A DNA stretch of 64,000 nt from Mercenaria mercenaria (lineage: Eukaryota > Mollusca > Bivalvia > Venerida > Veneridae). Shown here in pieces: positions 24,801 through 33,921 of the stretch (within the stretch, counting starts at the first letter, position 1; each line of letters starts with the position of its first letter). The translations under genes and the position numbers were made by a program. The notes beneath the pieces are model-generated. The model was not told the origin of the DNA. It saw nothing but the letters and a program-made list of their open reading frames with translations, and ran no database searches. Location of the stretch: assembly GCF_021730395.1 (NCBI RefSeq), contig NC_069379.1, positions 21,984,501-22,048,500 on the forward strand. Direction: 5' to 3'.

Positions 24801-26133
24801 ACTCTTCTCCTGTATTACAGTGGGACTATAATCAGATTTATATCTTAAATAATATTGTCCTACTTTTCTTCGAATGTACCTTTTTATTTCGTTCTTAAAT
24901 GTAAGGCATCCTTTCGTCTCCAACTGTTTTTCTTATCTGATGTATATTTCTCCAACGGTTCATCTTCTTTCGGAGATTTTTTTTCAATTACTCAAATTAA
25001 TTTCACCCTGCTAAGTTTCGGAAACCGTCAACTGTTCCTCGTTTGAAGCATAGGCTGTTGTTACCGCAGTTGTGGCAATATTCTACTCGGATGTTTGTTT
25101 GTTTGTATGTAAGATCTTTTATAGTCACCGTCGGTAACCTATATGGATGACTCTTCCAGAAGACTGTAAGTAGTGTAAGTGGGATTATAGTTGAAGATTC
25201 AGAAGACGCTCCAATTTCAGAAGCTTCCTGGTTCTTTAGCGTGCCAGGTGTAAAGCGCGTATAAATGGGACTCTTATCCAAATGTTAGCAAGGACTATAT
25301 TAGTTCAATTACCGGGGGCTCGAACTCACGACCCCTTGTTTCGTAGTCAAGACACCACAGGACAATTGCGTCCGCAGCGCTCTTAGTCATTTAAAAACAA
25401 AACTGATCATGATCCTTTAGACTGCAAAACGATACCGGTTCCTACAGGTACAAGGGATAATCTCCAGTACCCAAAAGTTTAACTGCTTTTTATACAATAT
25501 TCCCTGCTTGAGGTAAACCTATCACAGCATTCTGATATACTAGTATGTCTTCAAATTCATTTTATGTCCATAAAAGTGCAGTGACAGTGGGTAATGACCC
25601 CCTTATATTTCAAAAAGGTCATAAGAATGTCACAAACAATTTATTTTCTACTTAAACCTGAAAACCTTAAACTGATTCAGTTTAGCATAAAATAAGAAAA
25701 TGACTGCTTGCTATAGGCTTCAATTCCAGAAATCAGTATTGACAATGGATAGCTTAAACTAAAATTGCAAAAAGCTAACTCATTTTCCCAGAGAAGTGTT
25801 GCCATGTTATAGAACTTCATGCAGTTATACCACAGGTTCAGCTAGACTTGTAAAATATGTAGCAATATGGATATGTTTTATTTCCTAAAGCCAATTAATA
25901 GATGGCGGATCTCGCGTCGGGTGTTTGTTTCTTACAAAAACCAAACTAACTTTTCAGAGCTAATTTTACAGGAGCGTCAGCCCCGTTCGACACTGTGAAC
26001 TGTACGACTCGTACTATGATTAACTGACCAGTACTAGTTAAATTTTCAAAATTAATATTTTAGTAAACAAGATTAAATATAACTTACATTGACCAATTGA
26101 AAACAGATAAATTATAGCAAGAACACGCGGCAT
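18678..26133 (-). CDS. Secreted protein with two Ly6/three-finger-like modules (whole gene, 5 exons)
   Basis: Five minus-strand exons join in frame: 26133-26088, 23259-23171, 20839-20671, 20237-20140 and 18896-18678, with phases 1, 0, 1, 0. The product is 206 residues. The start MPRVLAIIYLFSIGQC is a signal peptide. Two similar cysteine modules follow, each from two exons: module 1 has RCFEC, RDC, TQC-x5-C and CEQCCDSEFCN; module 2 has YCFSC, DTC, TQC-x5-C and CILCCDTDFCN. C-x2-C at the start and C-x2-CC-x4-CN at the end are the Ly6/uPAR signature. Both modules seem to lack the usual GC...C pair between them. NIT and NYT are possible N-glycosylation sites. There is no hydrophobic tail after the last module, so no GPI anchor is predicted: probably secreted. 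An AATAAA lies at 18651-18646. Function unknown; the exon joins are inferred by eye. Confidence 0.75.
18971..19146. mobile_element. Small TIR element (MITE)
   Basis: It starts CAGTCAAACCTGTCTATAAA and ends in TGGTCTTTAGCACAGGTTTG plus ACTG. The two ends are inverted copies over about 25 bases, with one internal difference block. It is 176 bp with no frame, and lies in intron 4 of the Ly6-like gene. The CAGTCAAACCTGTCT terminus resembles a family common in marine invertebrates. Confidence 0.8.
19147..20139. other. Remainder of intron 4 of the Ly6-like gene
   Basis: AT-rich. A 75-residue plus-strand frame at 19148-19375 has no recognisable motif and sits in an intron of the opposite-strand gene. 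A short match to the SINE tail is seen near 19600. Confidence 0.5.
20140..20237 (-). CDS. Ly6-like gene, exon 4 (module 2, first half)
   Basis: Acceptor ATTTCAG and donor GTATTT. It encodes PYCFSCKRQRELDTC and then HVTQCSPTQ, clearly parallel to exon 2 (C-x2-C, a Cys, then VTQC). The phases are 1 at the start and 0 at the end, the same as exon 2, as expected from duplication of an exon pair. Confidence 0.78.
20671..20839 (-). CDS. Ly6-like gene, exon 3 (module 1, second half)
   Basis: Acceptor ATTTCAG and donor GTATAA. It begins NCKKLTGRSIGASYNG and closes with VCEQCCDSEFCNNHGC. Joined to exon 2, the spacing TQC-x5-C is restored, which supports a direct join. It ends in phase 1. Confidence 0.78.
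21050..21550. repeat. Diverged tandem repeat, unit roughly 100 bp
   Basis: The phrase CAACCGGAGTTGAATATAAC then ATGACCTCTTGT recurs in altered form about five to six times (near 21090, 21170, 21250, 21320, 21370, 21440 and 21500). Units differ strongly, so the array is old. It lies in intron 2 of the Ly6-like gene. Confidence 0.65.
21655..22102. repeat. 30-bp tandem repeat, left part
   Basis: The unit is CCAGTCTGATATTAG plus CCGGCCTGGTGTTAG, two related 15-bp halves. About 14 units, cleaner toward the middle. The plus frame reads as PGVSQSDISR repeats because 30 is a multiple of three; I do not regard it as a gene. It continues after the inserted element at 22300. Confidence 0.85.
22103..22299. 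mobile_element. TIR element inserted in the 30-bp array
   Basis: The left end GTAACATTAAATACTGAAC and the right end, read inverted as GTAACATTAAAATTGACAC, match, and both continue into CGTTGAAAATTGACC. The interior holds direct copies of GTCAACATTTC and TTGAGAATTGACC. It splits the 30-bp repeat and is therefore younger than the array at that point. Confidence 0.75.
22300..22540. repeat. 30-bp tandem repeat, right part
   Basis: It resumes with CAGCCTGGTGTTAGCCAGTC units identical in phase to the left part, then degrades into loose CAGCC/TATTAG variants to about 22640. Confidence 0.85.
22664..22892. mobile_element. TIR element (mariner-like MITE)
   Basis: The ends are TACACTCAGTTCCAAAAGAA then AGTGTGCACT, and its inverted copy before 22892 (AGTGCACACTTTCTTTTGGA then ACTGAGTATA). 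The arms are about 30 bp and nearly perfect. The 229-bp interior has no frame, and TA at the outer edges suits a mariner-type target. Confidence 0.8.
23171..23259 (-). CDS. Ly6-like gene, exon 2 (module 1, first half)
   Basis: Acceptor TTTGCAG and donor GTGAGT. It begins LTEAYRCFECSNIPHL and ends in VTQCNTHE. C-x2-C and the following cysteines match the first loop of a Ly6 domain. It starts in phase 1, matching exon 1, and ends in phase 0. Confidence 0.8.
23260..25120. other. Left part of intron 1 of the Ly6-like gene
   Basis: AT-rich. A plus-strand frame of 115 residues at 24238-24585 is the longest here; it has hydrophobic stretches but no motif I recognise, and it overlaps a minus-strand frame. 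I do not call it a gene. Confidence 0.5.
25125..25392 (-). mobile_element. tRNA-derived SINE
   Basis: On the minus strand the tRNA-like head has CCTGTGGTGTCTTGA and the B box GAGTTCGAGCCCCC (complement near 25308-25322). The body contains GGACTCTTATCC-complement, the GCGCTTTACACCTGGCACGC complement block and GGAAGAGTCATCCATATAGG. The same order of blocks occurs in the plus-strand copy at 53.45-53.70 kb, which establishes the family within the window. Confidence 0.75.
26088..26133 (-). CDS. Ly6-like gene, exon 1 (signal peptide)
   Basis: ATG at 26133-26131 encodes MPRVLAIIYLFSIGQ plus the first base of a Cys codon, followed by a strong donor GTAAGT. The hydrophobic stretch of about 12 residues fits a signal peptide. 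Confidence 0.75.
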
Positions 26134-26455
26134 TTTCCTGTTTTCCTATTAATTTGTCGTTGACTTAACACTTAACTGTCATTTAAGAGGAAAAATAATT
26201 ATCACACCATATTATCACATTCCTAATACATGTTATTGACAGTTTTAAGGTACCGGAAAACCCTTAGTCAACATTTCTAAATATAATAGAGGCCAGTTGA
26301 GTGAGGTTCTGCTTAAGATACCCGTGAACCTTTAGGAATTCTGACATGGGACATGTGCTGCCTAGGTTTAAATTGTTCTAATTTATTTTAGCTCGATTGT
26401 GATGAAAGATTCAAGCTAATTTAAACCAATATAGTGTCCGTACTTGTGTCTTATG
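26134..26455 (-). promoter_or_regulatory. Upstream region of the Ly6-like gene
   Basis: About 320 bp between the start codon and a 24-bp tandem array. No clear TATA box or initiator is identifiable by eye. Any 5' UTR or promoter should lie here unless a further non-coding exon sits beyond the array. Confidence 0.3.
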
Positions 26456-26459
26456 AGAA

Positions 26460-27195
26460 GGAGTGGGTCTGACCCCACTATAAACATGTTAACTGCTCAA
26501 ACTAGAAACATGTGGACTGCTCATACTACAAACATGTTAACTGTTCAAACTATAAACATATTGACTGCTCATACTATAAACATGTTGACTTCTCATACTA
26601 TGAACATGTTGACTTCTCATACTATGAGCATGTTGACTTCTAATACTATAAACATGTTAACTGTTCAACCTATAAACATATTGACTGCTCATTCTATAAA
26701 CATGTTAACTGTTCAACCTATAAACATATTGACTGCTCATTCTATAAACATGTTGACTTCTCATACTATAAACATGTTGACTTCTCATACTATAAACATA
26801 TTGACTGCTCATTCTATAAACACGTTAACTGTTCAAACTATAAACATGTTGACCGCTCATACTATAAACATGTTGACTTCTCATACTATAAACACGTTAG
26901 CTTCTATGAACATCACTATGAACATGTTGACGGTTCATACAATAAACATGTTTACTGTTCAAACTATAAACATGTTGACTGCTCAAACTATAAACATGTT
27001 GACTGCTCAAACTATAAACATGTTGACTGCTCATACTATAAACATGTTGACTGCTCAGATCATAAACATGTTGACTGCTCAGATCATAAACATGTTGACT
27101 GCTCATACTATAAACATGTTGACTGCTAAAATCATAAACATGTTGACGGCTCATACTATAAACATGTTGACGGCTTATACTATAAACATGTTTAT
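26460..27195. repeat. 24-bp tandem repeat
   Basis: About 30 units of AACATGTTGACTGCTCATACTATA, with variants TTAACTGTTCAA, TTGACTTCTCAT and TCAGATCATA. Because 24 is a multiple of three, the plus frame stays open for 278 codons as INMLTAHT repeats. The minus strand is also open for over 100 codons. Low complexity, no unique domain and dual-strand openness argue against a gene. Confidence 0.9.
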
Positions 27196-27810
27196 AAAGC
27201 TTACAAACAGACACACACATAACAACTACAACGATAGTTCGTATTCACTAAAACAAAATCACATCAGTTTCGAAATTTAATACATCTGTTTACTGAAAGT
27301 AGGTTTCCCTATACCTTAATGCACTAATGCTCTGTGACCCTAATGATAAGAAACGAACAATTTAAAGTGCAAAAGTATGGCATGTCAACAGTTGCTAAAT
27401 TATACATCTATTCGGTTATTATTTATGATGATTATTGGTGGTCAATGTTTTGTTATTTACAAATATAAACTTCATTATTTTCAGTATTATTATTATTATT
27501 ATTACTATTATTATTATATATTTTTCTTACTGAATGTTTGATATTCATATTCAATAAATGACCGCAATGACCCTCTTGTTTTTATTTTGGCTTTGGCGAA
27601 TGAAAACACAACAAAATAATGAACAAAGCTGAAAGTGTCGTTCGGTCGTTTTTCTCGGCGGAGACAAACAAGGAAAGAAACAAGAAAATTATTGCTCTGT
27701 CAATTTAGTGGAAGCAAACAAACATCAGAACAAAACTGGCAGAAATCAGCCTCCATAGATATATTCTGTGGCCTCAAAATTCAGATACTTTTACCCACGA
27801 GATACTAATT
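27196..27810. other. Spacer with an ATT microsatellite
   Basis: No gene. A (TTA)n run lies near 27485-27525. Confidence 0.6.
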
Positions 27811-27811
27811 G

Positions 27812-28915
27812 ATGTGAATGAGATACTATATTGTGGCCGCAAGGTACTTACAGTAATACTTTTGGAAATGAGATACTATATCGTGGCCGCCAGATACTTA
27901 CAGTAATACTTTTGGGAATGAGATACTATATCGTGGCCGCGAGATACTTACAGTAATAGTTTTTGAAATGAGATACTATATCGTGGCCGCGAGTTACTTA
28001 CAGTAATACTTTTGGAAATGGGATACTATATCGTGGCCGCGAGATACTTACAGTAATACTTTTGGAAATGAGATACTATATCGTGGCCGCTAGATACTTA
28101 CAGTAATGCTTTTGGGAATGGAATACCATATCGTGGCCGCCAGATACTTACAGTAATACTTTTGGGAATTGGATACTATTTTGTGGCCGCGAGATACTTA
28201 CAGTAATACTTTTGGGAATGGGATACCATATCGTGGCCGCCAGATACTTACAGTAATACTTTTGGGAATTGGATACTATTTTGTGGCCGCGAAATACTTA
28301 CAGTATTACTTTTGGGAATGGGATACTATATCGTGGCCGCGAGATACTTAAAGTAATACTTTTGGGAATGACATACTATATCGTGGCCGCGAGATACTTA
28401 CAGTAATACTTTTGGAAAATACATACTATATCGTGGCCGCTAGATATTTACAGTAATACTTTTGGGAATGGGATACCATATCGTGGCCGCCAGATACTTA
28501 CAGTAATACTTTTGGGAATTGGATACTATATCGTGGCCGCGAGATACTTACAGTAATACTTTTGGGAATGGAATACTATATCGTGGCCGCGAAATACTTA
28601 CAGTAATACTTTTGGGAATGGGATACTAGTGTCCGCAAAATACTTACAGTAATACTTTTGGGAATGAGATACTATATTGTGGCCGCGAAATACTTACAGT
28701 AATACTTTTGGGAAGGAGATACTATATTGTGGCCGCAAAATACTTACAGTAATACTTTTGGGAATGGGATACTATATCGTGGCTGCGAAATAATGAGATA
28801 CTATATTGTGGCCGCGAAATACTTACAGTAATACTTTTGGGAACGGGAGACTATATCGTGGCCGCGAAATACGTACAGTAATACTTTAGGGAATGAGATA
28901 CTATTTCATGACCAT
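27812..28915. repeat. 50-bp tandem repeat
   Basis: About 22 units of AGATACTATATCGTGGCCGC, GAGATACTTACAGTAATACT and TTTGGGAATG. The period is 50 bp (for example 27871, 27921, 27971). One shortened unit occurs near 28785-28800. The first 20 bases of the unit are close to a palindrome (TATCnCGTGGCCnCGAGATA) shared with the element just to the right. Confidence 0.95.
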
Positions 28916-29098
28916 GAAATACTACCTTGTGGGTAGGAGGTACTATCTCGTGGTGACGTATTAACTAACTCGTTTGTTAAGATAGTACACCGTGACCACG
29001 AGATACTAGCTCATCATAATGAGATAACTATGTCGTCGTGGCTTATAGTTAAGTATCTTGTGATCACAAGTTAAGGATCTCGTGACCACGAGATCCTG
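28916..29098. repeat. Palindromic CTCGTG/CACGAG repeat
   Basis: Repeated CTCGTG and CACGAG half-sites, including the near-palindrome GGATCTCGTGACCACGAGATC at about 29066-29095 and CGTGACCACGAGATAC near 28990. The same motif is inside each unit of the 50-bp array, which suggests that the array grew from part of this element. Confidence 0.6.
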
Positions 29099-29099
29099 T

Positions 29100-29545
29100 C
29101 TTGGTCCGTATTTGATTATGACTGTTTCGTTTGGGGTATAAAACCTGCCTACAGCATAGACAGAGTGTCTAATTTTCAAAATCGTGCAGCAAGGCTATTC
29201 CTTCAAACTGACATTATGACACCCTCGTCGGACATGTTCAGGGGATTGGCGTTGCTATCAGTCACACATGATTGTCTTCACTTAATGAAATGACACCGCC
29301 GTACATTAATAAATTGATCACAAATATTTGTGTTTCTAACTATAGAAGCCTCAAGTCGTCTCAAAATTAGATCAAATAACATCATTACACGATAGGTCAA
29401 TCTCGCTTTGTAGTCTTGTAGTCCCAAGTTGTGGAATGAATTCCTTACGAAACCAGAAATTGTGACACTCTAAGTCAATCTAAAAGCACCTTAAATTGTA
29501 TCTTTTAAATGAAACTGTGTAAGCAATCTCTCTTTTTTTCTATTG
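29100..29545 (+). mobile_element. LINE relic: C-terminal part of a reverse transcriptase ORF
   Basis: The frame beginning near 29104 reads FDYDCFVWG, then RVSNFQNRAARLFLQTD and TPSSDMFRGLALLSVTHD. These blocks match the end of non-LTR (jockey/CR1-like) ORF2 proteins, where VWG, QNRAAR and a LxWLP-like block occur in this order. The frame is closed by TGA at about 29292. Further on, CCAAGTTGTGGAATGAATTCC matches the conserved LWNxLP block in another frame. It is clearly decayed. Confidence 0.7.
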
Positions 29546-29589
29546 AGCTACTCCAGTTCCCTGATCAAACCTAATTTATATGTCGTCTC

Positions 29590-29799
29590 AATATCTTTCA
29601 CTTAGTCTCCTTGGACTGTTGTCAGTTTGATAGCAAAAAGCTGACTCTGTACAGCAAGAAACATAACTCCATCCTGCTTTTTGCAAGAATTATGGCCCCT
29701 TTTGGACTTAGAAAATCAGATTTCTTGGTTAAGTTTTATGTTTAGGTCAACTTTTCTCCTAAACTATCAAAGCTATTGCATTAAAACTTGCAACAGTTG
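29590..29799. repeat. Dispersed repeat, left part (interrupted by the Ngaro-like element)
   Basis: It contains GCTGACTCTGTACAGCAAGA, CCATCCTGC, GCAAGAATTATGGCCCCTTT and GGTCAACTTTTCTCC. The same blocks in the same order resume at 37102. On the right side a second, shorter unit follows, so the host sequence was a tandem repeat before insertion. This is a repeat type I associate with bivalve genomes. Confidence 0.8.
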
Positions 29800-30335
29800 T
29801 TATTTTGCAACGCGACTCGGACACAAAACCCACAACAGGCAAAGCATACTGAAGTAGATGTTTCTATTTATAAGTAACTTGTTAAATCATCTAAACCTTG
29901 AAATATTTAACAAAATAGCATGCTATGCCTGTCGTGGTTTTCTGGGACCATTTGAAAGGAGTTGAGGTAAAAACGATGTTGCTCAAGGGAGGGGCCGTTG
30001 TAGAGAGGTTGCACTGTAGTTATTGTACCCGTGAAAATAAAATCCCACCGTAACGACATTCAATTATATATAGTACTTTAGTACTTTAATCGAGATTCAA
30101 TGGACTCTTGTTTCAACTATCCTTTTGTTAAATGTCGTTACAATGTGATTTAGCTGTAAATGAAACAGTAAGTATATAAGACAAAACATTTTCATTTTTA
30201 CGTTTTTAATTAACTAAGGTTTGGCATTAATTTGGCCATGACTGAATGATAGATATTTTAATAAAATAAGATTTTCCCCGATTACGGTAGAAAATCCCAG
30301 AATACATTCTGCAGATGCATGTTAGTATTATGCCA
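29800..30335 (-). repeat. Ngaro-like split direct repeat B, outer copy
   Basis: 536 bp, the same as 30887-31422 by eye over its full length. It carries an internal palindromic TAGTACTTTAGTACTTTA motif. Confidence 0.92.
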
Positions 30336-30647
30336 TAACAAGAAATAGAAAATTACAGCATTTAAACAGATTCCCCGATCAACGGTGAAATTCTGTAAAG
30401 ATTATTTTGTCTTTTGTTTTTACAAAGTGTTCTGTATCATCACTTGCTTCTAGCGAACTTGAATGTTTATTATCTATAATTTCAATGTGTTGTGCGCATG
30501 CGTGAATCCAGTCATGACGATATCCTAGGTTTGGAGTCAGTATCGTATTAAGAGACCACCTTCACGTATCAGGCACCATGGTTGAAATCATGTTGTTCCA
30601 CTGAAAATAGATAATATAAGCCGAGAAAAAAGGGAAGGGTGGGTGTG

Positions 30648-30888
30648 GTTTTAAACATGTACATTTTATTTTCTAAATGTATACTTTTAAAAATTTAACT
30701 GTCTACCTCTCGTTCTTGGAATTTGCAGGAAAAAAGACCGCTCCTGAAGCGTGGGCTGTTTATATATGGGGTAAAATGTAGTGGGCGGTTCTAAATTTTT
30801 GAAACGGATTATTTGATTGGATCTTGGGAACCATGCGGTCGCGTGCAAAATAAATGTTGTTCACGCTATATGTCGTAAACATTTTATT
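30648..30888 (-). repeat. Ngaro-like split direct repeat A, inner copy
   Basis: 241 bp, the same as 36861-37101 by eye. It meets repeat B with a 2-base overlap (TT at 30887-30888). That shared TT also occurs at both outer junctions and is the likely crossover point. Confidence 0.92.
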
Positions 30889-31422
30889 ATTTTGCAACGC
30901 GACTCGGACACAAAACCCACAACAGGCAAAGCATACTGAAGTAGATGTTTCTATTTATAAGTAACTTGTTAAATCATCTAAACCTTGAAATATTTAACAA
31001 AATAGCATGCTATGCCTGTCGTGGTTTTCTGGGACCATTTGAAAGGAGTTGAGGTAAAAACGATGTTGCTCAAGGGAGGGGCCGTTGTAGAGAGGTTGCA
31101 CTGTAGTTATTGTACCCGTGAAAATAAAATCCCACCGTAACGACATTCAATTATATATAGTACTTTAGTACTTTAATCGAGATTCAATGGACTCTTGTTT
31201 CAACTATCCTTTTGTTAAATGTCGTTACAATGTGATTTAGCTGTAAATGAAACAGTAAGTATATAAGACAAAACATTTTCATTTTTACGTTTTTAATTAA
31301 CTAAGGTTTGGCATTAATTTGGCCATGACTGAATGATAGATATTTTAATAAAATAAGATTTTCCCCGATTACGGTAGAAAATCCCAGAATACATTCTGCA
31401 GATGCATGTTAGTATTATGCCA
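30887..31422 (-). repeat. Ngaro-like split direct repeat B, inner copy
   Basis: Second copy of the 536-bp repeat, adjoining the end of the coding core. Confidence 0.92.
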
Positions 31423-31670
31423 AAAAGGGGCGCGATTTAGACTAGCTAAAGAGTGAGCCTTCCGCCAAAATCTGCGGACTAGCATGAATCTGCAGGATAT
31501 TAACAAGATAACTGGTCATGACCATTGCTAGCTTATCAGGACTATATTAATTGAAATTTTGCCAAACATTTTTATTATTAAACTGTCAAAACCAGAGTTA
31601 TAACTAAGTTAGACTGATGAACAGAAAAGGGAACAAGAACAACAGTCAGTTTTCCTTAGTTAGAGTAACA

Positions 31671-32306
31671 CTATGTACATGCATATACTTTCTCTCCTTC
31701 AATTATTATTTTGTACAGAGCAGAAGACAGTGTATTAAGCATTATATCGTATCCAAGTTCTGACAAATGAGTGTCATCCGTGTGAAAAAATTGTTTTTCT
31801 AAAGAAATGTCAGCGTATTTTATATAGCCACCTCCGTTTCTAATAACAAATGTTGCGAGAGAACTGTTGATACGTTTTCTAATGTTTTCCGCAGTTGGTG
31901 TGTATGGTACATAACGCCAGGTTCTGCGCGGAAGAATTTGTGACCAGATAAGCCTAGTGTTGGGCAGTAATGGCTGCAGGAAATCAGTTATCAACATTTT
32001 GAATTCGAATGTTATGTCCCAAGTGGATTTGGTGCCTATGTCATTTCCACCACAATGAATGACAATGATGTCTGGTTCATCTTTAAATTGTAGTAAATAT
32101 TGTACAGACCTGCGTATATCTCTAATTCTCATGCCACTGAGAAATTCCCACGTGGTCCTGACATTATAATGTTGCAAACCTAAACTGTTGCCATCCGGTC
32201 TAAAGGCTAGTCTATGGTACGCTCCTTTTATTAGGGAGGACCCTATTATCCAAACATTGGTCAGCTTAACTGCAATATTTTGAAATAAGAGTTTTTCTAT
32301 TTCCAT
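31671..32306 (-). CDS. Ngaro-like element: SGNH hydrolase frame
   Basis: 211 codons. The blocks are VWIIGSSLIKGAY (block I with the nucleophile Ser), VIHCGGNDIG (block III, GGND) and TDDTHLSELGYD (block V, D-x2-H). These are the marks of SGNH/GDSL-type hydrolases, which several Ngaro elements carry downstream of the recombinase. Its role in the element is not known. Confidence 0.85.
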   Translation of the reverse strand: MEIEKLLFQNIAVKLTNVWIIGSSLIKGAYHRLAFRPDGNSLGLQHYNVRTTWEFLSGMRIRDIRRSVQYLLQFKDEPDIIVIHCGGNDIGTKSTWDITFEFKMLITDFLQPLLPNTRLIWSQILPRRTWRYVPYTPTAENIRKRINSSLATFVIRNGGGYIKYADISLEKQFFHTDDTHLSELGYDIMLNTLSSALYKIIIEGEKVYACT

Positions 32307-32693
32307 TTTCTTAAGATTGGTATCGTAATTTTAGTTCTTGGCGTAAGGATACAGGTTAGATTGTAGTGAATAAAATGCACTTTCTCTTATTAATATCAAA
32401 CAGTAACATGAATTATCAATAACAAACGGTAACACACAACCATTTTTTTAAACATATTTACAGATATGTAACTGGAATAAAAAAGAAAACTGGCTTAAAA
32501 TTAGTATTCTTCATTCAAAATGTCGTCTGTTCTTACAACAGTTTTCCGTATGTTGTTGTATAATTGCTATCAGCCCGATGCGGTGCTGTAGCTTGATCAA
32601 TGTATTTGAAAATAATTATAACTGCCGAAAAGCGGACTGCACAGCCTGCCATATACCAATGGTTTTAATGGCATTTGGCACGTCCTTTACACA

Positions 32694-32742
<49 letters not shown>

Positions 32743-32958
32743 ATATTATTTTAATTTAATTATGGTTGAATTATGTGCGCCATATACCAATGGCTTTAAC
32801 AAGCAGGTAATACCAACAGGTATAGCAATAATGATACTGTGACAGCGAATGTGACTTTCAAGATATGATTTTTTACAAAGGCACACTCATTTTCAATTTA
32901 TACATTTTAAGGCTTATTACCGCCAAAATTAGCACTCAGTCAGAGATCAGTCACAATT

Positions 32959-33921
32959 TTAACGAATGTAAGATTTGTAACTATCAGATTTCCATCTTCC
33001 TTGGGACTTTATATTATTTATTGAAGTCCCGTCTCGAAACATTGAAGTTGCGCCACCAATTCTAAAAGAGTGTGATTTATACAAATTGGCGTCTAAACCT
33101 GCAAATTTTATTGCTTTTCTCAGAACTGCGTTAAACTGGAAAGAAGTTAGCGGGCTTTCGTCAAAATGAACAAAGAATGGACCATCTGTATTTGGTCTGA
33201 AGGCAATATAGTTAGCAATGTTTTCACAACAGAATTTGTTCTTATCGCTTATTTCGATGTCAACTGATGTTCCGGTGCCCGTCTGATCAGTTTTTGATTT
33301 CTGTAAGTAAATTCGTATTTTGTTTGACCCAATGATTACATCCTGAAACTTGAGAACGCCTGAAGTTGTTGTTTTATTGCTAGAAGTAAATTCGCTAATA
33401 CGTAATAAGCCAATGTAAGCTAACGAGAAAGCCGCCGTAAACAACATGGCTTCAAATTGTGATCTGCAAACGTGTGTTAGGGAATCTAACAGCTTCAACA
33501 GAACTGACTGCGTTATTGGTTGTCTGGTATCGGTGTTTGTTTTCAGGCGCTTTAGCCCTTCTAACATGCTTCTAACGATAAACTGTTTGGTATTATCCAG
33601 TAGACCATTCAATTTATTCACGTAACTGATCGCAGAAATATGGCAATTTACAGATGAGTGCGAGTATTGCCTTAAAGACATGAATGCGATGTATTCCGTT
33701 ATTTGCTCGACGGTTGGTGGCCAGTTTAATTCGACATAACTATTAATGCAGAAATTTGTAAAAGACTCGATTGCTGAACGATATCTTTTCTGTGTATTTT
33801 GTGAAAGGGAAGCGCTGATAAGCCTGTCTATTTCGCCCTCAACAGCTGGAGGAAGGACTCCGGAACTTGACAAGGCTCCCGGTCCGCGGAGAGGGGCAGT
33901 AGATGATTGAGTCTTGTCCAC
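32959..33921 (-). CDS. Ngaro-like element: tyrosine recombinase frame
   Basis: 320 codons. The N-terminal helical part (ISASLSQNTQKRYRSAIESF) is the core-binding domain. The catalytic part has YIGLLRISEF (first Arg), SHSFRIGGAT (H-x2-R) and GRWKSDSYKSYIR near the end with the candidate nucleophile Tyr. This replaces the integrase of LTR elements and explains the lack of a target duplication. Confidence 0.88.
   Translation of the reverse strand: MDKTQSSTAPLRGPGALSSSGVLPPAVEGEIDRLISASLSQNTQKRYRSAIESFTNFCINSYVELNWPPTVEQITEYIAFMSLRQYSHSSVNCHISAISYVNKLNGLLDNTKQFIVRSMLEGLKRLKTNTDTRQPITQSVLLKLLDSLTHVCRSQFEAMLFTAAFSLAYIGLLRISEFTSSNKTTTSGVLKFQDVIIGSNKIRIYLQKSKTDQTGTGTSVDIEISDKNKFCCENIANYIAFRPNTDGPFFVHFDESPLTSFQFNAVLRKAIKFAGLDANLYKSHSFRIGGATSMFRDGTSINNIKSQGRWKSDSYKSYIR

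Noticed and set aside
32648-32793. 15-bp duplication GCCATATACCAATGG around a poly-T tract as a retroposed insertion
   Set aside because: The poly-T run lies in the middle rather than at one end of the duplicated interval, so it does not have the layout of a retroposed copy.
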